Assembly (NCBI GenBank): GCA_012514545.1
Contig: JAAZAC010000298.1
Coordinates: 1 to 5,454, forward strand
Direction: 5' to 3'
Length of the DNA: 5,454 nt
Source: Actinomycetales bacterium
Lineage (GTDB): Bacteria > Actinomycetota > Actinomycetes > Actinomycetales > Cellulomonadaceae
Each line of letters begins with the position of its first letter. Position 1 is the first letter of the stretch. The notes under the pieces were generated by a model. That model was not told the DNA's origin. It searched no databases and was given only the letters and a program-made list of their open reading frames with translations. Below are positions 4,513-5,454 of this stretch, piece by piece. Position numbers and translations under genes: made by a program.

Positions 4513-5454
4513 GTGAGCGTCAGCAGCGGCTGGGACCTTGCCAGCGACGCCGAGCTCATCACGGCCGTCCGCAGCGGTGAGGTCGCAGCCTTCGGCGTGC
4601 TCTACGAGCGCCACGTGGGTGCCGCGCGCGCCGTGGCCCACCAGTACTCGAACTCCGCCGCCGACGCCGACGACGCCGTCGCGGACGCCTTCCAGCGCGT
4701 CCTCACCACGATCCAGGGCGGGGGCGGGCCCGACGTCGCGTTCCGCGCCTATCTCTTCACCGTCGTCCGCCGCGTGGCCATGGTGCGCGTGCAGGGCGGC
4801 AAGCGGGTCCAGACGACGGACGACCTCGGCACGTTCGAGGCGGCCTTCGGCCCGAGCGAGGCGACCGAGGACCCGACGCTCCAGGGCTTCGAGCGCGGCA
4901 TCGTCTCGCGCGCCTACAAGTCGCTGCCCGAGCGGTGGCAGGCGGTCCTCTGGTACACGGAGGTCGAGGGCCTCAGCCCGGCCGAGATCGCGCCGGTGCT
5001 CGGGCTCACGGCGAACGGCGTCGCGGCGCTGGCGTACCGGGCCCGCGAGGGCCTGCGGCAGGCGTACCTCCAGCAGCACCTCGGCGCGCCCACGAGCGAG
5101 GCCTGCACGATCGTCAACGGCAAGCTCGGCGCGTACGTGCGCGGCGGGCTCGCCAAGCGGGAGACCGCCCTCGTGGAGTCGCACCTCGAGGAGTGCGGCG
5201 ACTGCCGCGCCCTCGTGCTCGAGCTGGGCGACGTCAACCACGGCATGCGCGCGATCATCGCGCCGCTGGTGCTCGGCGGGATCGCGCTCGGCGTGCTCCA
5301 GGGCCTGGGCTTCGGCGGTGCCGCGGGTGCGGCCGGCGCCGCGGCCGCGGGTGCCGGGGCGAGCGCGGGCGTGGGCGCCGGGAGCGGCGCGGGCGGTGCC
5401 GGTGGTGCCGGTGGTGCCGGCGGGAGCGTCTCGGTCGGCACGGGCGCGGCGGCC
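4513..5454 (+). CDS. ECF-like sigma factor fused to a zinc-finger anti-sigma-like domain and membrane segment, 3' end outside window
   Basis: The frame stays open to the window end (314 residues seen). Residues about 12-92 match sigma-70 region 2: DAELITAVRSGEVAAFGVLY, then DADDAVADAFQRVLTTI and AYLFTVVRRVAM. Residues about 131-190 match region 4 (SRAYKSLPERWQAVLWYTEV, EGLSPAEIAPVLGLTANGV, YRAREGLRQAYL), the DNA-binding part for -35 elements. The chain then continues with C198, LGAYVRGGLAKRETALVESH and the HxxxCxxC motif (H224, C228, C231) of zinc-binding anti-sigma (zf-HC2/ZAS) domains. A hydrophobic segment follows (about 248-267, IIAPLVLGGIALGVLQGLGF), then a Gly/Ala-rich tail. It therefore looks like a membrane-tethered sigma factor carrying its own inhibitor; such C-terminally extended ECF groups are known in Actinobacteria. 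GTG 4513 is the only start after an in-frame TAG (4468-4470), with GGAGG four bases upstream. Confidence 0.9.
   Translation, partial: MSVSSGWDLASDAELITAVRSGEVAAFGVLYERHVGAARAVAHQYSNSAADADDAVADAFQRVLTTIQGGGGPDVAFRAYLFTVVRRVAMVRVQGGKRVQTTDDLGTFEAAFGPSEATEDPTLQGFERGIVSRAYKSLPERWQAVLWYTEVEGLSPAEIAPVLGLTANGVAALAYRAREGLRQAYLQQHLGAPTSEACTIVNGKLGAYVRGGLAKRETALVESHLEECGDCRALVLELGDVNHGMRAIIAPLVLGGIALGVLQGLGFGGAAGAAGAAAAGAGASAGVGAGSGAGGAGGAGGAGGSVSVGTGAAA
5395..5421 (+). repeat. 9-base tandem repeat (GGTGCCGGT, 3 copies) coding Gly-Ala-Gly
   Basis: GGTGCCGGT occurs at 5395-5403 and 5404-5412, then GGTGCCGGC at 5413-5421, encoding GAG three times (residues 295-303) in the Gly/Ala-rich tail of the fused sigma factor. 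Copy-number change would keep the frame and vary the tail length. Confidence 0.7.

Noticed and set aside
4411..5241. Minus-strand open frame of 276 codons opposite the sigma factor gene
   Set aside because: The plus strand gives clear sigma region 2, region 4 and zinc motifs; the minus frame is low-complexity and covers the promoter region.
4914..5441. Pro/Ala-rich minus-strand frame
   Set aside because: The Pro-rich repeats are just the complement of the Gly/Ala-coding tail of the sigma factor.

Overview
The window is very GC-rich with strongly GC-biased third codon positions, GTG starts and actinobacterial gene order. The dnaK-grpE-dnaJ-hspR order and the sequence style point to an actinobacterium, probably of the Micrococcales (Cellulomonas-like). 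The genus is an inference, not a demonstrated fact.

Positions 2-2811 (+) hold the 3' part of a heat-shock chaperone operon. It comprises the C-terminal 238 residues of DnaK, a complete GrpE that overlaps dnaK by 4 bases, a complete DnaJ-type co-chaperone without a zinc finger, and the MerR-family repressor HspR 11 bases further on. In well-studied relatives HspR represses this operon with DnaK as co-repressor. The HspR-binding (HAIR) site would lie upstream of dnaK, outside the window. The DnaJ is notable for having no cysteines and for a duplicated DIF-like module in its Gly/Phe region.

Positions 2812-3523 hold a possible operon terminator, a candidate promoter preceded by a short direct repeat, and a small four-helix membrane protein of unknown function (2927-3421, +). 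A strong hairpin at 3457-3497 then lies between this gene and the convergent gene.

Positions 3524-5454 are the less ordinary part. A minus-strand gene (3524-4288) encodes a protein with what looks like a degenerate GGDEF domain (GGGAF in place of GG[D/E]EF). It is divergent, across a 224-base intergenic region, from a plus-strand ECF-like sigma factor gene (4513 to beyond the window end). That sigma factor carries, in the same polypeptide, a zinc-binding anti-sigma-like motif (HxxxCxxC), one hydrophobic segment and a Gly/Ala-rich tail. The intergenic region holds a candidate ECF-type promoter motif, a TTGG-N5-CCAA inverted repeat and an 8-base tandem repeat directly before the ribosome binding site. 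No RNA gene, insertion sequence, CRISPR array or attachment site was seen. The nearest thing to an under-described system is the membrane-tethered fused sigma factor with its divergent degenerate-GGDEF neighbour; any functional link between them is conjecture.
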